From JBGPIK01 sp041484845 (lineage in GTDB: Bacteria; Desulfobacterota; Binatia; UBA9968): a DNA stretch of 7,567 bases. A model generated the notes under the pieces. That model had not been told where the DNA came from, ran no database searches, and was given only the letters and a program-made list of their open reading frames with translations. Shown piece after piece: positions 6,468 to 7,567 of this stretch (the first letter of the stretch is position 1; each line of letters opens with the position of its first letter). The position numbers and the translations under genes were made by a program. The stretch is from assembly GCA_041484845.1 (NCBI GenBank), contig JBGPIK010000337.1:1-7567 (forward strand). Direction: 5' to 3'.

Positions 6468-6773
6468 TTACCCGATCGACCGCCGTGGGTTGATTGAAGC
6501 GTTCGCTTTTTTTTTCTTCGCCGCGATGTTTTCAACCGGCGGTATGCTCGGCGCAGTGAGTGATTCCGTGACGTGGAGCCTCGCCACCACGAGTTCATCG
6601 ATCTCAAGTCGTCGGATTCGCGAGCGACCAATCACGAGCCGGCCAATGGCCAACGCACCGATCGCTAGTGCACCAACTGCTAAGGCGCCTAAGGCCAGTG
6701 CTCCTACCGCCTGGGCGCCGATCTTTAGTGTGTGAATGTGAGCGGGCCCCTCATCATTTGCATCGTCGGCCAT
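6468..6773 (-). CDS. Small IGALA pentapeptide-type repeat protein of unknown function
   Basis: About 101 aa. The core is some ten tandem five-residue units of form [IVL]-G-A-L-A (IGAQA VGALA LGALA VGALA IGALA IGRLV IGRSR and so on), grading into charged units IRRLE, IDELV, VARLH. The five-residue period resembles pentapeptide-repeat beta-helices, but the small Gly/Ala-rich units could also pack as a hydrophobic repeat. No enzyme motif or clear signal peptide is visible. I recall similar uncharacterised proteins with IGRARIRRLEIDELVVGRL endings. The ATG at 6773 gives MADDANDEGPAHIHTLKIG. A TTG at 6788 has the better ribosome site (AAAGGA about 8 nt upstream) and would add five residues. The tail contains four lysines encoded by a run of nine T on the plus strand (6507-6515), where slippage or sequencing error could alter the C-terminus. 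Stand-alone gene, convergent with the AHSA1 remnant. Confidence 0.7.
   Translation of the reverse strand: MADDANDEGPAHIHTLKIGAQAVGALALGALAVGALAIGALAIGRLVIGRSRIRRLEIDELVVARLHVTESLTAPSIPPVENIAAKKKKANASINPRRSIG
6573..6722 (-). repeat. 15-bp tandem coding repeats (five-residue units)
   Basis: About ten degenerate 15-bp units encoding the [IVL]GALA repeats. Codon usage varies between units (GCACTGGCC, GCCTTAGCA, GCACTAGCG, GCGTTGGCC), so protein-level selection rather than recent DNA duplication maintains the pattern. Confidence 0.7.
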
Positions 6774-6865
6774 GGGTCGGTGTCGCAAGGAAGCATTCCT
6801 TTCTGAAGCACCTGCGTCTCCGCGATACGGGAGCCAGCGCTCTCGAACAGGTCAAACTCCGGCCT

Positions 6866-6894
6866 ATCATATCCAGTCGTCGATCGTTGAACAA
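6866..6894 (-). promoter_or_regulatory. Candidate promoter of the IGALA-repeat gene
   Basis: On the minus strand TTGTTC (6889-6894) and TATGAT (6866-6871) are separated by 17 bp. The -10 matches 5 of 6 consensus bases, the -35 only 3 of 6. Transcription would start about 70-85 nt before the possible translation starts. A 9-bp dyad overlaps the -35. Confidence 0.35.
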
Positions 6895-6914
6895 TCACTG
6901 CGCTGTCAACGATC
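6882..6914. repeat. Perfect 9-bp inverted repeat, GATCGTTGA-N15-TCAACGATC
   Basis: Two exact 9-bp arms separated by 15 nt in the 6789-7025 stretch, which otherwise shows no gene. The inner-left arm covers the -35 of the candidate minus-strand promoter, so an operator for an unlinked repressor is one reading. There is no T run, so it is not an intrinsic terminator. Confidence 0.45.
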
Positions 6915-7025
6915 TAATAACTGAACAGGATACCTTGCGAAGTGTTATGGGTTCTTGCGGCTAAATCGAACTCACCGCGGATGGGCTTGTTGATCGATGG
7001 CAGATCCGAGGGAATAGCGTCAAGC

Positions 7026-7063
7026 AAAATAAAAAGTCGCCAGCCCCATCACGGGACTTGGCG
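7026..7063 (-). terminator. Rho-independent terminator of the lysine-rich protein gene
   Basis: On the minus strand CGCCAAGTCCC pairs with GGGGCTGGCG, a stem of about ten pairs with one bulged A and one G-U, around a 5-nt loop. It is followed by ACTTTTTATTTT. It lies 30 nt after the stop at 7093, the ideal position and structure for an intrinsic terminator. Confidence 0.85.
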
Positions 7064-7092
7064 CCTTCGCTGAATCGAAAATTGCCCCAGGC

Positions 7093-7431
7093 TTACTTCT
7101 TGCCGGCTTTCTTCGCCGCCCAGTAAGCCTTCAATTTGGCCGACAACTTCGCTCTGTCTGCCGGACTCATTGTCTTCTTCTTGGCCGTCGCAGGGGGTTT
7201 GACTGGAAGCGCCGCTGATTTAGCTCGTCGAAGGTTCGCCCATCTTGCTTTTTGAGCAGCGGCAATTTTCTTTTTCACAGAAGCGCTCATGGTCCGCTTT
7301 TTCTTTGGCGCATCTCCAGATTTGGCTGACGCACGGAGGATACTGCGGAGCTCTTTATTCAGATTCTCGATTTGTTCTTTAATCGCGGCTGCCCGTTTGA
7401 GTTGGGTAACTGTCAGGTCGAGTAATTTCAT
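7093..7431 (-). CDS. Small lysine-rich protein with a duplicated MS...W basic motif
   Basis: 112 aa, very rich in Lys, Ala and Arg. Residues 6-32 (LTVTQLKRAAAIKEQIENLNKELRSIL) should form a short coiled coil. Two copies of a basic motif follow: KKKRTMSASVKKKIAAAQKARWA (43-65) and KKKTMSPADRAKLSAKLKAYWA (84-105), each with Met-Ser exactly 16 residues before Trp, separated by an Ala/Pro-rich linker. The motif recalls the NUMOD3-type DNA-binding segment (MS-x-x-x-[RK]-x-K-[IL]-[SA]) and histone H1-like tails, so nucleic-acid binding is likely, but this is inference. No Shine-Dalgarno is evident before the ATG. A strong terminator follows, so it is probably transcribed on its own or with the frame ending at 7487. 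The copy of the long inverted repeat lies 12-47 nt before its start. Confidence 0.75.
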   Translation of the reverse strand: MKLLDLTVTQLKRAAAIKEQIENLNKELRSILRASAKSGDAPKKKRTMSASVKKKIAAAQKARWANLRRAKSAALPVKPPATAKKKTMSPADRAKLSAKLKAYWAAKKAGKK

Positions 7432-7443
7432 GGGGACATTTAT

Positions 7444-7478
7444 TAACTCAAGACTACCGAGTTCTCAGTAATCTGACA
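7444..7478 (-). repeat. Right copy of the window-spanning inverted repeat
   Basis: Reverse-oriented partner of the repeat at 105-140. Its inner end is 12 nt from the ATG of the lysine-rich protein and its outer end, TGTCAG, is 8 nt from the stop of the frame entering from the right edge. It also contains the small dyad AACTC-N9-GAGTT, which is imperfect in the left copy. Confidence 0.75.
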
Positions 7479-7486
7479 CCCTCCTT

Positions 7487-7567
7487 TCACTGCTCTTTAT
7501 CCATTTTCATGCTGAGCTGCGATCGTTCAATCGAGAGAGTGATGAATCGGTCGATGAGTTTTCTGAA
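7487..7567 (-). CDS. Possible C-terminal end of a gene running off the right edge
   Basis: An open minus-strand frame enters from the window edge and ends at TGA (7487-7489), giving 26 residues that finish in QLSMKMDKEQ. It is the longest of the three minus frames here, and its mixed hydrophobic/charged composition looks protein-like. An open stretch this short can arise by chance, and no family is recognisable. If real, it precedes the lysine-rich gene by 55 nt on the same strand. Confidence 0.3.
   Translation of the reverse strand, partial: FRKLIDRFITLSIERSQLSMKMDKEQ

Larger units (their letters stand above)
6789..7025. other. Stretch without a supported gene
   Basis: Between the IGALA-repeat gene and the terminator of the lysine-rich gene I see only the candidate promoter and the 9-bp dyad described separately. 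Open frames crossing it lack start signals and protein-like sequence. Together with 6155-6366, likewise empty apart from the weak hairpin, it makes this right-hand part look like remodelled, gene-poor DNA. Confidence 0.5.

Noticed and set aside
6507..6515. Run of nine T as evidence of a frameshifted IGALA-repeat gene
   Set aside because: The alternative frame after the run does not give a more family-like ending, so no frameshift is called; an error here can only affect the tail.

Overview
The window reads as chromosomal DNA of a free-living, probably soil or sediment bacterium of moderate GC content. The phylum cannot be fixed from the sequence. The lysine-rich MS/W-motif protein at the right end and the IGALA-repeat protein resemble small proteins I associate with Verrucomicrobiota and Acidobacteriota, but this is an impression, not a search result. 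There are no RNA genes, CRISPR arrays, transposases or phage genes.

Left two thirds (190-5045, minus strand): a compact four-gene acyl-CoA operon. In order of transcription it encodes a crotonase (enoyl-CoA hydratase/isomerase family), a tandem family III (CaiB/BaiF) CoA-transferase, a thiolase-fold protein and a DUF35 zinc-ribbon/OB-fold partner. The last two overlap by 4 nt (ATGA), the usual sign of an obligate complex. A divergent LysR-type regulator (5267-6154, plus strand) shares a 221-bp control region with the operon. That region holds three spaced dyads.

Likely joint role (inference): an organic acid is loaded with CoA by the transferase, hydrated by the crotonase, and cleaved by the thiolase-fold/DUF35 pair. 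The operon has no 3-hydroxyacyl-CoA dehydrogenase, and the thiolase-fold protein lacks both thiolase cysteines. This fits retro-aldol cleavage of a 3-hydroxyacyl-CoA (compare the steroid side-chain aldolase Ltp2 with the ChsH2 DUF35 domain) better than classical thiolysis. In the CoA-transferase only the C-terminal half keeps the expected catalytic aspartate.

Right third (6155-7567): a gene-poor patch with a 22-codon 5' remnant of an AHSA1/SRPBCC-type gene, a small IGALA-repeat protein (minus strand), a 9-bp dyad over a possible promoter, and a small basic protein with a duplicated MS...W motif and a clear rho-independent terminator. The tail of one further minus-strand frame runs off the right edge.

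The most unexpected structural signal is an inverted repeat pair, 21 of 22 identical (119-140 versus 7444-7465) with weaker similarity further outward. It brackets nearly the whole window. It could be the ends of a mobile segment of about 7.4 kb or two copies of a dispersed leader repeat.
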